A stretch of 64,000 bases of DNA from Metellina segmentata (lineage: Eukaryota; Arthropoda; Arachnida; Araneae; Tetragnathidae), in contig OX375876.1 in NCBI GenBank assembly GCA_947359465.1, positions 63,370,998-63,434,997 on the forward strand, written 5' to 3'. Position 1 is the stretch's first letter. Each line of letters begins with the position of its first letter. The notes under the pieces were generated by a model, which saw only the letters and a program-made list of their open reading frames with translations, searched no databases and was not told where the DNA came from. The position numbers and the translations under genes are program-made. Shown in pieces: positions 1-11,392 of the stretch.

Positions 1-240
1 GGTGGCCGTCTTGATGAGTTATCTCGTCATCATCAAATAAATATATATAGAGAGATATATTATATAATAGATATATTGATGGACGAGATATCTCGGATAA
101 CAGATCTTATTCGAGACATAACAGATCTTGATCTTATCCTCATCAAAAATTCAGCAATGTCTTGTCGCTAGCAAAATGGGATAGATCTTTATGGACGAGA
201 TATCGCATCAAAACCATTTGGATGTGGAATACTAAATATC
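1..240 (+). repeat. REP-P palindromic dispersed repeat, copy 1
   Basis: Built from short blocks around the palindrome GACGAGATATCTCG (82-95), separated by AGATCTTGAT-like blocks, and ending in AAACCATTTGGATG near 215-230. The same blocks recur near 9.8, 18.7, 20.9, 27.9, 32.8, 36.5, 51.2, 52.4 and 61.4 kb. This copy is cut by the window start and contains a TA-rich patch at 41-75. It has no coding capacity. It may be a foldback-type or MITE-like family, but no clean TSD is visible here. Confidence 0.7.
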
Positions 241-1113
241 CGAATAATATAAGTAATTTACACACAGTTAAATCCTAGAACTATTTATGAAGCTTTAAAA
301 TCAACGTCCATGCGTACAGAATGTCAAATGTAGCCTGTAAATTAAGATTTGAGATTTTAAAATTGTTTCAAGAAGTTTGGAAATTATGCATGCGTATATT
401 GATATAGATAATTTAGTGACTTTAACTTCCATGTCCCAGTTGAATTTTTAACAAAAGATAATTATTTTCAGACTTCTCAAACCGATGAATATCCGAGTAT
501 TTAATCAGAAACTGAAAGCTTTATAATAAACTGCATTTTAAGCAATTGAATGCGGGATTTCAATCTAAAGAATTTAATTTTCTTCTGTCAATATGATTTC
601 CCTGGAAGAATATCTTCCCTTCCAAAAATCGCAATAACTATTCCCACCAGACGAGGCCGCGTAACTTTATTTTAATAACCATTCCCATGCAACTGGCGGA
701 GGGAAGTCCAAAAAAAATTAATTTGTAAAGTAAATACTTTTTCCAAGTGTAGGCGCTTTAATTTATTGTCGAGTCTGGGGTATATCCAGAAGACGAGTGA
801 TTCCCATCCATGCGAATGTAGACGAATATCGTGATTCCGTCCCATGGCACGTAGATATTCGAAATAAGACATTCCGATGATCGTCTCCAGAAAAATATTC
901 CAAAATACTCAGGAAAATTTGATGTATTCCGCTCGCATTGGCTTTACATATGGCCAACGAGAAGAAATTTACAGTTCCTCTTGCCTTTCTGTAGTCTCCC
1001 ACGATATTTCTACCCGTGAGGGGTGATGCACAAATTGCAGAGATTGAGATAGGTGAGGTTTGATTACGTGGGTTGGTTGTTTTGGGGGTTATATGTTACA
1101 ATGACCATATTTG
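241..1113. other. Unassigned intergenic sequence
   Basis: AT-rich up to about 600. From 600 to 1020 the sequence is less AT-rich and non-repetitive within the window, with only short incidental open frames. I recognise no gene, RNA or repeat family in it. Confidence 0.6.
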
Positions 1114-1124
1114 GATATTAGGAA

Positions 1125-1310
1125 CTACCCACGAGACATAAAACATCAAGTAATAGACAGATACATGCAATGAAAGCACACAATGAAAGTCTTGCTGACA
1201 CTGAATAGAGAAATTCTTTCAGGGAGAAATGCATCTGACAGGATTCGAACCTGCTCCGTGTATAACTCGATTGTTGGGTAAACCCACAGTGCCACGACTG
1301 CCCTGGAGTC
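1125..1310 (-). mobile_element. SINE-B, tRNA-derived, near full length
   Basis: Read on the minus strand, the 5' end near 1310 is a tRNA-like head with a clear B box (GGTTCGAATCC, about 1234-1244), followed by a body with TTACTTGATGTT-like sequence. The same order of blocks is seen at 15348-15557 and in fragments at 5.3, 10.3 and 22.2 kb. Imperfect flanking repeats at 1114-1124 and 1311-1321 (9 of 11 matching) look like a decayed target-site duplication, which supports retroposition. No cloverleaf can be drawn, so it is not a tRNA gene. Confidence 0.65.
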
Positions 1311-1384
1311 GGTATCAGGAAAGAGAATGGTAAAAATATTCGATGTCTAAGATTAATCAATGTAAAACGTATATTTACTATTTC

Positions 1385-1533
1385 CAAAGCGCTTTCACCT
1401 CGTCATCTGATCGTGGTTCATAAGTACGAGATGTTGCACACGGATCTTTTCCTTCGGCATCGATCCAGAAATGTGTCTAATAACCCGTTGTGTTGCTCCA
1501 GTGTGACGTCGATTTAACTACCTACCAAAGCTT
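1385..1533 (+). mobile_element. SINE-A, 5'-truncated
   Basis: Starts in the central block (CTCGTCATCTGATCGTGG) and runs through the tail (AATAACCCGTTGTGTTGCTC, then a CGACGTTAATT-like end). The tRNA-like head is missing, as in most copies here. It lies 68 bp upstream of the Tc1-like element at 1601. Confidence 0.7.
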
Positions 1534-1600
1534 TTTCGTTAGGTAAATATATTGAATTCCTCTGTATTAGAAATATGTCTGTATATTGTGAGTAAATATA

Positions 1601-2814
1601 CACTACCCTACATTAATGGACCGGACGCCAGCGGATTTTATGCAAATCCAGGTGCTTGCTCGTGACCTGTTAAGGTTAAATACGATACGCGAAGTGGTAA
1701 CGTCGTTAATTCTGTGTGAAATTGTGAATACATCTCTAAACGAAAGGAACTTAGTGACTTAGAAAGAGGTGCTTTAGTTGGTTGTCACATTAGTGGCAAG
1801 CCCATTCACCTCATCAGTATCAAAGTCCAGGTCAACTGTTGGTGATGTCTTGAAGAAGTGGAAGACTACAAGAGTTGGGATAGGACCGGCACACGTTGGT
1901 CGTCCCCATAAACTTACCGAACGGGATCGGCTTGTACTAAAGCGTGAGGTTCGCAATAACCGAAAGAAACTTCTCCAAATCCTCTACAGTGAGTTTCAAC
2001 AGGCAGCAGGGGTTACAGTGTATCCCAATACTTTGCGGAAAGAAGTGCAAGCCCTCAATATAAACGGATATGTTTGCCGCACACAAAACCAAACATCAAG
2101 CCATCCAACAAAGTCAGCAGACTAGCTTGGCGTTTGCAATATCGCAACTGGACTATGGACCAGTAAAAAACTTTTTTTATGGAGCGACGAGTCACACTAC
2201 ACACTATTCCAGTCGGATGGGCGTGCTTGGATTTGGCGATCGCCAAGCGAACGTCTGTAACCCGAGTGCCTCGTTCCAACTGTCAAGTTCAGTGGTGGTG
2301 GTGTACTTATTTTAGGTTGTTTTTCGTGGTATGGCCTGGGACCTTTGCATGTTGTTCATTTAAATTGAACGCTGAGGCCTATATGAACCTTTTGGGCATT
2401 CAGGTTCTTCCATGTTCTGGCAATTTAATGGAATTGATGAATTTTTTTCCAAGACTACCTTGTTCCATTTCGTATTGTAGCCTATGTCAAGCAGTGGTAT
2501 CAAGATATGGATATAAAAAGTCTTCCCTGGCCTGCTCAAAGTTCCGATCTAAACCCCATAGACGATTTGTGGGACGAGTTAGAGCGACGTTTACAGACTA
2601 GGGAACCACGTCCGAAATCTACAGCTAAGCTGGCGACATTCTTGCCGGAAAGGACACAAATACCCATAGCTGTGTTTCAAAAGCAAGTTGAAAGTATGCA
2701 CTGAAGGGTTGCTAGTGTAATTGCAGCAGTAAGGGACCACCCCCTTATTAAAGCCTGTATTCTTTTCCTTATGCCATCACATCTTGATGTCCGGTTCATT
2801 ATTGTTGGGTAGTG
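1601..2814 (+). mobile_element. Tc1-like DNA transposon, inactive (copy 1)
   Basis: About 1.2 kb with terminal inverted repeats: CACTACCCTACATTAATGGA at the left matches the reverse complement of the right end (CACTACCCAACAATAATGAA) with few differences. The left end is preceded by TA, the expected Tc1/mariner target duplication; the right flank reads TT, so the duplication is no longer intact. The interior holds a plus-strand transposase relic with frameshifts and stops. TIR divergence and broken frames show an old, immobile copy. Confidence 0.85.
1735..2750 (+). pseudogene. Tc1-like transposase relic
   Basis: Family knowledge: Tc1 transposases have an N-terminal paired-like helix-turn-helix DNA-binding region and a DD34E catalytic domain that cuts and rejoins DNA in the nucleus. 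Seen here: the linker motif GRPHKLTERDRLVLKREVR (about 1900-1955) after a degraded first helix-turn-helix, then a first-Asp region recognisable as SDES in a shifted frame near 2188, and an open C-terminal piece at 2507-2704 with SSDLNPIDDLWDELERRL. At least three frame changes plus stops separate these parts. The last catalytic position, normally Glu in NPIE, reads Asp. An in-frame TGA at 2702 precedes residual C-terminal sequence. Confidence 0.85.
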
Positions 2815-2816
2815 TT

Positions 2817-3184
2817 TGAACAAACACACCAAAAGTAATTTTCTGTAATACTGAAACGTCAGGGCACAAAATTAATCCTCGTTTCACTTTTCAGGTTCTT
2901 TTACAATGTATACCCGATATCAACCTTGTATGATGAGACCTGTAACTTCCATTCACAGCAAAACTATTTCAGTTTCCTAGTAATTTTATTACACACAGCA
3001 AATAGTACATAACATCAGCACTTACAACAAGACAGCAACATAAGACACATAACTACAGATAAGGAAGAAAGCTACGCTAGCTAGCGAAATATTGCGAATT
3101 GAAACCAGTTGAGAGGCGGAGACAAGAAGTGAGAGCTGAAACTGTGCAGATTGTATCACTCCATCTGAAAGGCTTCTCAACAAG
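2817..3184. other. Unassigned spacer between two transposons
   Basis: Non-coding by inspection. It contains GCTAGCTAGC near 3075 and A-rich patches but no recognisable family. It could be an unrecognised older repeat. Confidence 0.5.
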
Positions 3185-3186
3185 TA

Positions 3187-3560
3187 CAGGGTGGTCATAA
3201 AAAAACTTGGCCAATATATGGACCTCTAGCGGCCGTTCCGTTCAACCGATCGAGATGAGATTTCAGTTATAGTTATTCAGAGGTATGAGCTCGGGATTCT
3301 GTGAACGACCACAAAATGGCACTCACAGTTACGGTTATAGGTAGAGAAACTCAAAATTTTCGAATGACAACGCCCACTTTTACTTGTCTCAAACTGCTCA
3401 GCGCATGCGAAAACCCTAAAGAGGGTTGGAACGGTACGTGTATCACAAATAACAAAAGCGTTTTGCACGTACAAAAAAAAAAACTCCGCGAACGGCCAAC
3501 AAAACCACGTTCGGGGCGCACGGAGGAAATTTGCAAATGACAGAGACAAAACACCAATTA
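3187..3560. repeat. Left terminal inverted repeat of the DD41D element
   Basis: Pairs with 4866-5226. The two arms can be aligned from the outer GGTGGTCAT end to the inner GACACCAA/AACACCAA block with scattered substitutions and small indels. Both arms contain incidental open frames that share the peptide VIGRET because the DNA is repeated; these are not genes. Confidence 0.8.
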
Positions 3561-3599
3561 CCGATGACAACACAGATCGGACAAAGGAAAACTTATATT

Positions 3600-4797
3600 T
3601 GGATTACACATTTTCCACACGGGTGCCATCAGAGGCAATAACGCGTTGCATGCAGGGGAGACTGGAGAGTGAAGCCGAACGTAATATAGTAAAAGGGATG
3701 TTTGCAATCTCACGTTTGATAGTGTTTCAAATCCGGCAAAGTTTGCGTATTGCACATGTACACTCTAGATTTTAGATATCCCCAGAACCATAAATCAATA
3801 GGAGTGAGATCGGGGGATTTAGGAGGGAATGGAAATGGAAAATGGCGTGAGATGACTCGGTCGCCAAAATGCTGTTCCAGAACCCTGCGAACAGACGTCG
3901 CTATATGTGTAGGTGCGCCATCTTGCATTCAAACGATGTCATTCATTGCATTTCGCTGTGGCAGCAATTGTGGTATGACGTAGTTTTGCATGTCTCTAGA
4001 GCGAGAGCCTGTCAAAGAACATGTTACAAAACCCGTTGTTGTCGCTTCCTCAAAGATAATTGGTAATTTTTAGTTAACGTCGTACTATAGCAACACAATG
4101 GGCTATTGACGACGGTCCCGGATTAGTCCCTTAAGGGAAAGAACCGAGGACAACACCTCGTAATTTTGAACCACACGCTTCCTCAAAGAAGTACGGGCCG
4201 AGAACAATTGTGCCTGCAATGCCGCACCATACAGTAACTTTGGCGTTGTATATGCGTGCGGATTTGTGTCTGCCCAGTGTACACAATGTTGGGTGTTAAC
4301 GTTGCAGTTAAAGTGAAATGCGCCTTGTCCGTCCATAATATGCGAAGAGGCCAGTCGTTGTCGTCCTCATATCGATTAAGGAATTCATTTGCAAAGTCGA
4401 TACGTTGTTGATGGTCCCCCGCGTGCAACATTTGGACGCGTTGGTACCGCTATGGAAACATGCGGAGTACAGAGCGCAGTAGCTTTAGGACCGTTGTTTT
4501 CGGCATATCCAATACATGAGCTGTGCCTCTTGCAGTTTGCATATGCCCTGAAGTCACTGTGTGATGCACTTCCGTAACAGCGTCCTCAGGAACAGTTGGT
4601 CGTCAGGATCGCGGTCTATCACAGGTGCAGCCAGTTTCTTCTAATTTCTTTTCTAAATCACGCAGAGCTTTCGGGGTACACGGGCCACATATTTGGCGAT
4701 GGTTTCGAAGGTAAACACACAAGGCTTCCGTGGTATTCATCCCATTTTGATAATAAAGTTTTACCAATTCCCCAAGAACTTTCTCTGACAGAGTCAT
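3600..4797 (-). pseudogene. DD41D mariner-like transposase relic
   Basis: The start codon chosen is 4795-4797 (MTLSEKVLGELVKLYY), just inside the right TIR. The first 65 residues form a helix-turn-helix region of the type annotated as DUF4817 in arthropod proteomes. A frame break near 4600 is followed by a catalytic region: LRILWTDKAHFTLT carries the first Asp (the usual next Glu is Lys here), MQDGAPTHIATSVRRVLEQ the second, and KSPDLTPIDLWFWGYLKS the third, with 41 residues between the second and third. A nested SINE-A removes continuity between the first and second Asp. Family role: cut-and-paste transposase. Dead through frameshifts and the insertion. Confidence 0.85.
4057..4175 (-). mobile_element. 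SINE-A, 5'-truncated, nested in the DD41D transposase
   Basis: 119 bp of the central block and tail of SINE-A (GTGGTTCAAAATTACGAGGT on the minus strand), flanked by a perfect 14-bp direct repeat CGCTTCCTCAAAGA at 4043-4056 and 4176-4189. That is a clean target-site duplication and shows LINE-type target-primed insertion of a 5'-truncated copy into an already resident transposon. Confidence 0.9.
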
Positions 4798-4865
4798 TTT
4801 GTTGGCATATGCGAACTCCAGACTGAGGATCTGGTGAATATCTGGCAAAAAGCGTTCTGTGGTTG

Positions 4866-5226
4866 GTGTCTTGCCTTCGACATAAGCGAATTTCCTCCTT
4901 GCGCCCCGATCGTGGTTTTGCTGGCCGTTGATAGAGCTGTTTTTTTGTGCGTGCATAACGCTTCCGTTATTTGGGATACACATACCGTTCCAACTTTCTT
5001 TTGGGTTTTCGCATGGGCTGAGCATTTTGAGACAAGAAAAGGTGGGCGTTTCCATTCGAAAATTTCGAGTTTCTCTACCTATAACCGTGAGTGCCACTTT
5101 GTTGCCGTTCACAGAATCCCTAGCACATATCTCTGAATAACTATATCTCAAATCTCATCTCGATCGGTTGAACGGAACGGCCGCTAGTGGTCCATATATC
5201 GGCCAAGTTTTTTTATGACCACCCTT
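4866..5226. repeat. Right terminal inverted repeat of the DD41D element
   Basis: Inverted partner of 3187-3560. It ends 5' of the transposase start at 4797, so it would contain the promoter region of an active copy. That role is inferred from position only. Confidence 0.8.
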
Positions 5227-5274
5227 TACTTTATGCCTTATGTAAAATCTACTCAATAGATTTCTCGTTAGAAA

Positions 5275-5420
5275 CCTGCGATGCAGATTCGATTAGATTC
5301 AGGCTAGTTTCATCCTTGTCTCTCCCTACAGTCACATAAAAACTTTCCTTGTGTTTATGTGTATTTACCTGACGTTGTTTGTTGCAGCTTGATCAGATAT
5401 GGTCCGTGCACCCTAAACAC
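5275..5420 (+). mobile_element. SINE-B body fragment
   Basis: Contains AAAACTTTCCTTGTGTTTAT followed by TTACCTGACGTTGTTTG, matching the body order of SINE-B at 15.4 and 22.2 kb. The head is very degraded (GCAGATTCGATTAGATTCAG). No TSD is visible. Confidence 0.5.
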
Positions 5421-6095
5421 ATAGTTAAACCAATGAAAATAAAGAAATTTTCCGTGTCTTAACGAGTAATTACCAACCACGAGTATGGGAATTATAAGAT
5501 TAACCTAGAACGTGCCTACTGCGATGAAATTTCTCCAGTGCTTCTCGGTAAACCATTCTTAAGGCAATCCAAGGAAAATACTCTCAAGGTATTCTATGAT
5601 GTGGTCCCTTTATTCCTGGGATATTTTTCGGAAGCCTCTTAGTAAAGATTTGTGCTAAATGGTTTGTAGACACAACGGTACGATCCTTACTGTTATTACA
5701 CAAACATGAACTCGATTCTTTACTGTAACCATGCATTCACACTAGTGAATTTCAATGAAAATATCAATATGTGAATACATGATTATAATATAGAATTCTG
5801 CTCTTAGTTAAATTTATGGAAGTAAGGACAAACGTGTCTACAGATATGAACCTATGGAACAAATAAGTTACTATAATGTAGAATGATACTAGGGCTTCTG
5901 AACCTTTACATAATTTTTAATGTTTGTATACAAACTATTATGTTGATTTAAATTCTGATTATGCATGGAAAATTAATAACATAAAGTGAAATAATGAAAC
6001 AAAAACTTTTAGGTGATTTGCATAACCAAAGCTTATTAGTAGAATTACGATGCGCGTGCACATTTTCTAAAAGTGTTGTTATACGTCAAGTGACT
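5421..6095. other. AT-rich spacer
   Basis: No gene, RNA or repeat family is recognised. Confidence 0.5.
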
Positions 6096-6099
6096 GTAG

Positions 6100-6680
6100 G
6101 GGACCGGGGCTAGTTGGTATAGTTTTTGGTTTTTCATTTATATTTTTTTTCTTTTCAGTAATACTTTTAGCTAATATAAACATTGTTGCTGATGGCTATC
6201 ATTTCTTTTCTACGAATTAATGAAGAAAACATCACTAAAACTAGTATATTTTATTCGTTAAATATTGCTTACGAAAGTGTTCAAACTATGCCATCTTACC
6301 CCAGATGCGGGACTAGTTTGCATAACACCTGGGGAAAGTTGGCCATAGCATGTTCTTTTCATAAGATCTAAGCAATAATGCGAGTTAATTAAATTAAATG
6401 CACTTTAAAACTTATATTTTGAAATAAAATATGAAAAACTAAGAAATCAAAATAAAAAGAACATGGAAATCTTAACGTTTCATGTCCACCAAAAAAGTGG
6501 GGCGATTGTCCACGGATTGGTGGTTTTGATTTTCGCAAAATAGTGTTGCAGTTGTACCAGATTACGTCCACAACTTCTGACCTGCCATTACGAACGCATA
6601 CAATTTATTACCGTCGACGTCCACTATCATTCCTATGCCAACATGCCCCACGACTAAAATGCCAACTTACCCCACCAGGA
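6100..6680. repeat. Cluster of a short motif in both orientations
   Basis: A motif close to ATGCCAACTTACCCC occurs five times: inverted near 6106-6122, direct near 6289-6303, inverted near 6330-6346, direct near 6635-6649 and 6658-6673. The two middle copies form an imperfect inverted repeat. Repeated motifs of this kind are common in subterminal regions of cut-and-paste transposons (transposase-binding sites). No transposase or confident element ends are visible, so the element type is unknown. Confidence 0.45.
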
Positions 6681-6689
6681 CTTTTGAGA

Positions 6690-7975
6690 CAAAATGGCTG
6701 CCTCAATCTATCACAATTCCAGTACGTGAATACAGTAGTTATTGTGCTCACTCTATCTAACACAGTCATTTAAAACTCCTCAACATATTCTAGTGCTTCA
6801 TAAAACATCAAAACTTTCAATTAAGAAAAAAAAACACTTACTTGGCAAATAAACACAAATCCGTATTTCTTCTCTCTCTGGCAGCTTCTATCACACTGAA
6901 ACTAGAGTGGATGATGAAAAATACACGTGTAGTTAAATAAATAGTGGCGATATCACTGTTCTTAAATTACTGTGGTAAAAAGTACAAGGTGAATACCAAC
7001 TACTAACTTTCTATGGAAATAACTTTTCTAAAGAAGGCTAGGATATTGAAAGCGAGTGTTGTAAGAGGTTTGTTATCATGTTACATCATATAACATAATG
7101 AATTGTTATCATGTTACAGCCAATAAATGTCTGTCTAGTAGGACATATTTGGATAACTTTAAGCTTGATCGAATAATTGGTAAGCTGTAAGAAGGGAACA
7201 GAGTGAAAAGTATCATTTAAAGAATAGTTTCACCTGCTTGGAGGACCTTTCAAAACAGAAATAGCAGATAGAAAGGTCGGTGGTGGTCTTCCAAGAAAAC
7301 AACCCAAAGGGATGATTAATTTTTTATCCCACAGGTCCAAAGAAATCGACGCCAGACTGCAAGTCTGCAGATGATCTCACTATGGTCAGTATCATGGTTA
7401 ATAATGACCAGATGTTCACATAAGGTGGACCCAAGCGTTGCATCCCGTTAACCCTTACAGATCGAAAATACCATTTTCAATGATGTAAGAACCACAACAA
7501 ATGGATCTTAGACAAACGGGGTACTTTCAACTGACGATAGTCACTTCAGTTTAACAAGCCGTTCTGGATGTTAGCTGATTTGGAGAGAGGTGAAACACGT
7601 TATCATTCGTCAAACAGTACCAAACGACTGCAAAGAGCGCTAACAAGGGAGTGAACAAGAGCTCACACACCAACTCTTGTTAAGCATGATTACACACTAC
7701 AAAGCAACCATTGCAGTTAAGCTACATCATATTCCCCTCTGAACAACATCTTTGCTTTATTCCACATGTAGGAAATATTTCTTTTAACAATGTTACGCAA
7801 TGCTTTACAGCCATTTCTTAGTAAAACCCCGTTTTAATCTCTGTATTAATTTTTAAACATAAGTTTTTTTTTTTCATTTACCAATGTGGGGCAAATTTAA
7901 GTCTATGTGGTATGAATTTCTTTTACTTAAGCTGCTCCATTTAAAAAGTACTTCCAAAGCTTTGCACGTCAGTGT
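6690..7975. other. Unassigned AT-rich sequence
   Basis: Nothing recognisable. A weak further match to the motif cluster (GTGGGGCAAATTTAAG near 7887) might mean an element extends this far, but I cannot show it. Confidence 0.45.
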
Positions 7976-7979
7976 GTAC

Positions 7980-8199
7980 ATAACAGTGTAAGGATTATAC
8001 AAAAAACTATTAAACTAATCAAAAACATAGAGAAATGCCAAATCAGAAAAATATAAAAAATTCTCAAATATTCTTATATCTTATATATCAAATATATTAT
8101 ATAACAGTGTAAGGATTATACAAAAAACTATTAAACTAATCAAAAACATATAGAAATGCCAAATCAGAAAAATATAAAAAATTCTCAAATATTCTTATA
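7980..8199 (+). repeat. Two-copy tandem duplication, period 121 bp
   Basis: A 99-bp block at 7980-8078 is repeated at 8101-8199 with one visible difference (ACATAGAG against ACATATAG). The 22-bp spacer is TA-rich. The near-identity suggests a recent local duplication. It is non-coding. Confidence 0.95.
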
Positions 8200-9784
8200 C
8201 AAACGCATTTTTGAAGTTGACATGCTTACTAAGTTACTGTTTAATGTTGTTGCATGTGTTACGCCATAAAACATTATCGCATTTGAAGATTAGCAGAGTT
8301 TAGTATCAATTTATTTTCCAGCTAAAACTATAAAATCTTTTTAACCCCGATTATAGTCATTTCGAAAGTTAACTGTCCCTTTTAAAGGTACTTAGCGTAC
8401 AAATAAAGTACAATCGGATGTAAATTTAGTTCGTAAATCCTTTCAGTATTTAAGCCTATAAAATTATTTCTAGGAAAAAAATCCGTACTATATTTTAATA
8501 TTTTAAATTATTCCAATTTTGGAATGTAAAAAAATCCCTAATACTGTTTTATGAATGAAGCTTAAGGTTCGAATTTAGCCAGTACTAATCTTTGAACTAT
8601 TTGCTAATCTTGACACTTCGTTTGATAATGTAAAATATAAAAGTTTAATGAATAAAATTTCTTTATTTTAGGAATGAAAGCTTTACTATTCTGACGAAAA
8701 ATATATAATTAATTACCTGAAACAAGATTACATCATATTCGTAGGTTAGTGAAGAAGGTACAAAAATTTCTGAAATATATTCTTAATTTTTCTTTATAAA
8801 CTTTTTAAATCAAAGCAAAAACATTGATAGTACTTTCTTATTTTGCTTGAGCTAAGACAAGCTTTGCTAGGCTTATAATTGTTTATACTTTTCATGTGAA
8901 TTCATCAAACTGTTTAGTTTTGCTTTACTTTCTTATTTCCACAATAATCGTTTTATTGAATGAATAAATCACCAGTGAATGACGAGTTCACTTTATTAAA
9001 GTTTCTAATCTCTGAGTAGAAATTGATAATGCACGTTGCCCAAACGCAGTGTAATGAAAATTGTTTTTATATTTTTCTTAGAGAATGCCCGTTATAAATT
9101 TCGCTCAAGATTGCTTCGTTGTAATCGAAAATGGCAAAAATATATATATATATATATATATTGAGCTGATTAAACTGATTAAATCAAAGGAAAGATAATT
9201 TTGCAGTCGGGCATGTCTGATTAACTATACATCAATTCCGAAGTTTAGGCACGCGTATATAAAATGTAACAAAACTTACTCTTCAGGGTGTTTTTTAATG
9301 CAGCTAATTTAACTTGAAACTAACTACATTCCAAAAGAGTTGAACTTAAGCTCTTAACTGTATAATTATAGTTTGTGTATTTTATTCTTATATTAGAGCT
9401 TCTATTTCTGCTGAACCCTATTTTCCCATATTTTGCATTTATTCTAAAAAGTATTGCTATTTTAACTTTTAAACCAACCTTAGTGCAATAAATTTTAATT
9501 TATAAACTTGTAAAAGGAAAGTTTTTGTATTGCACGTAATGTCATTAACTTTTAAAGATTAAATAATTGACGTGGTAGTTTGAATAGATTGTACAAAGTG
9601 CTGCAAAACAAAACATCTTGTAGCCATCGTTGCTTTGTGGTTGTCCCACAGCGCTACCAGCCTGCTAGTTGAAGGCAATGCAATTGACGTTGAAATTTTT
9701 GTTTACTGTAAACCCTTCGTAAGGACGGTATCCCTTGATGGAGTTAAGTTAAGTCTGTCTTTCGTTTGGCCAAATAGACAGACT
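8200..9784. other. AT-rich intergenic sequence with a (TA)n tract
   Basis: A (TA)12-type run lies at 9139-9162. An open frame at 9635-9883 is not supported as a gene: it runs into the REP-P copy at 9785 and has no recognisable domain. Confidence 0.6.
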
Positions 9785-9920
9785 CCTTGTGGTTGTCTCG
9801 TCGAAGTATCCCGTTATTATAAAAACTATCCAGATATTAATGGACGAGATATCACGTCATTGAAAAAACTAACCAAGTCTTGAAGGACGACATATGTCGT
9901 CGAAAACAATTTGAGACGTG
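9785..9920 (+). repeat. REP-P copy
   Basis: Runs from TTGTGGTTGTCTCGTCGAAG through GACGAGATATCACGTC (9843-9858) to CGTCGAAAACAATTTGAG. It has both characteristic ends, so it is close to a full but diverged unit of about 135 bp. Confidence 0.7.
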
Positions 9921-10282
9921 TATGTTGTATACCTATATAGATTTTTGGATTGCTGTTCGTCAACATGGTGATTGACCACTTTACACGGCATTTTATGAAT
10001 CAACGCTGTCAAATGGGAAATACTGTTGATGGTCGAAATTTTAAGCACCTATTGTGAAACTGTAGATGTGTACAACCACTGTCAAATTCTGAAAAGAGGA
10101 CAAAGAAATAGTCTCACATACTTAGTGTCATTTCTGCACTTAAATATACTCTTTAGATTAGGTACATGCATCCTTATGCGAATACGATTAACTTATATTC
10201 CAAATATCCCTTCGGTGTCATTGTGTATTAGTGTGGATGCTTACTACGCTATGAACGTGAGAATTGTATGCCCCGCAGATTT

Positions 10283-10405
10283 GATACCTTCGTGACTATT
10301 TCTCTCGTTTGTGTAAGTAGAAACCTTCCTTGTGTGTATATTCATTGATGTAGTTTGCTTTGTGTTTCAGTTAGCATTGATTAACGTGGCTCGTTCGCCA
10401 TAAAA
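10283..10405 (+). mobile_element. SINE-B body fragment
   Basis: TATTTCTCTCGTTTGTGTAA, then AAACCTTCCTTGTGTGTATA and TTGATGTAGTTTGCTTTGTG follow the SINE-B body order. The head is absent and divergence is high. Confidence 0.45.
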
Positions 10406-11392
10406 CCCAAGCCAAACAACCTACTATACCTCCCTTCAAAGTCTACAGATAGTGTTGTACGCGTTGCAGTGAGTACCAACAGGAATGAATCCTGTTGAGA
10501 CATATAATGTACCAAACTTAAGATCTTTTAATAAAAATAATAAGTAAATGATGTGTGGTGCTAATTAATTTAATATCTAAATGTAATCTCAGTACAGGGG
10601 AATCATATTCCTATGAATTTTGCTGAAGTATTATATTTCTATTCAGTTCAATTGATTTATTAAATAAATATAGACGAAAGGGTGCTATCAATCGGCATAT
10701 ATAAGGATGTGATATCCTTAAAAATAGGATAACGTTAATTTTCTTTCATTTTTGAACTTCAAAAGCAACCATTTTATGTCGCTGATTAAAATATTTATGA
10801 AAGATACGACTTGTAAATTTAAAAAGTTCACATTGTAAAACATTGAATTACTTTTGATAAAAATTAAGCTCTTACTAATTTAGGTCGTTAAGAGTACAAC
10901 CGATATCTGCTAATATCAAATAATAACAAGACTAAACGTCTTGTGATCATCTTGATATGTTTTACCAACTGATTTGACGGCTCTGAAGCTCAACTTAACT
11001 GATTTGATTCTAAGAATCAAATTTAACACTGCAGGACAGGTACACTGATATTTAACCTTATGTAATAGTGATGCAGAAATCATTGATTAAATGTTTTTTG
11101 ATACGTACTGCATTTGGTGACTTAACCATTTAACAATAGCAATTGTAATAGCCTCATACACACCAGGTATTCTGTCCAATCAATAACACTATGGACTATA
11201 TCGGGACTTACGCGATGTAGTCCAGAAATCCGATGGAATAGACTAGACCGAGAAAGCGATTACCCTCTACCCCAAATTAAGTACCCAATTAGACATCCAC
11301 TGAATTCGATTAGTGTCTTCAGGTTGGTTAGACCTGGAAATGGCTAGTGGCAAACCTGAAGTAGTGGTTATAAAATAGCACCTGTAATAGTT
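10406..11392. other. Unassigned AT-rich sequence
   Basis: No recognised gene or family. A less AT-rich patch at 11150-11390 resembles degraded repeat sequence but cannot be assigned. Confidence 0.45.

Larger units (their letters stand above)
3187..5226 (-). mobile_element. DD41D mariner-like transposon with long TIRs
   Basis: A 2040-bp element bounded by TA on both sides (3185-3186 and 5227-5228). Left end CAGGGTGGTCATAAAAAAAC; the right end, reverse complemented, is AAGGGTGGTCATAAAAAAAC. Similarity between the arms continues for about 360-375 bp (3187-3560 against 4866-5226), far longer than the roughly 30-bp TIRs of classic mariners. A minus-strand transposase relic lies between the arms and is interrupted by a SINE-A fragment at 4057-4175. 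The second-to-third Asp spacing of 41 residues matches the group described as DD41D within the IS630-Tc1-mariner superfamily. The copy is inactive. Confidence 0.85.
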
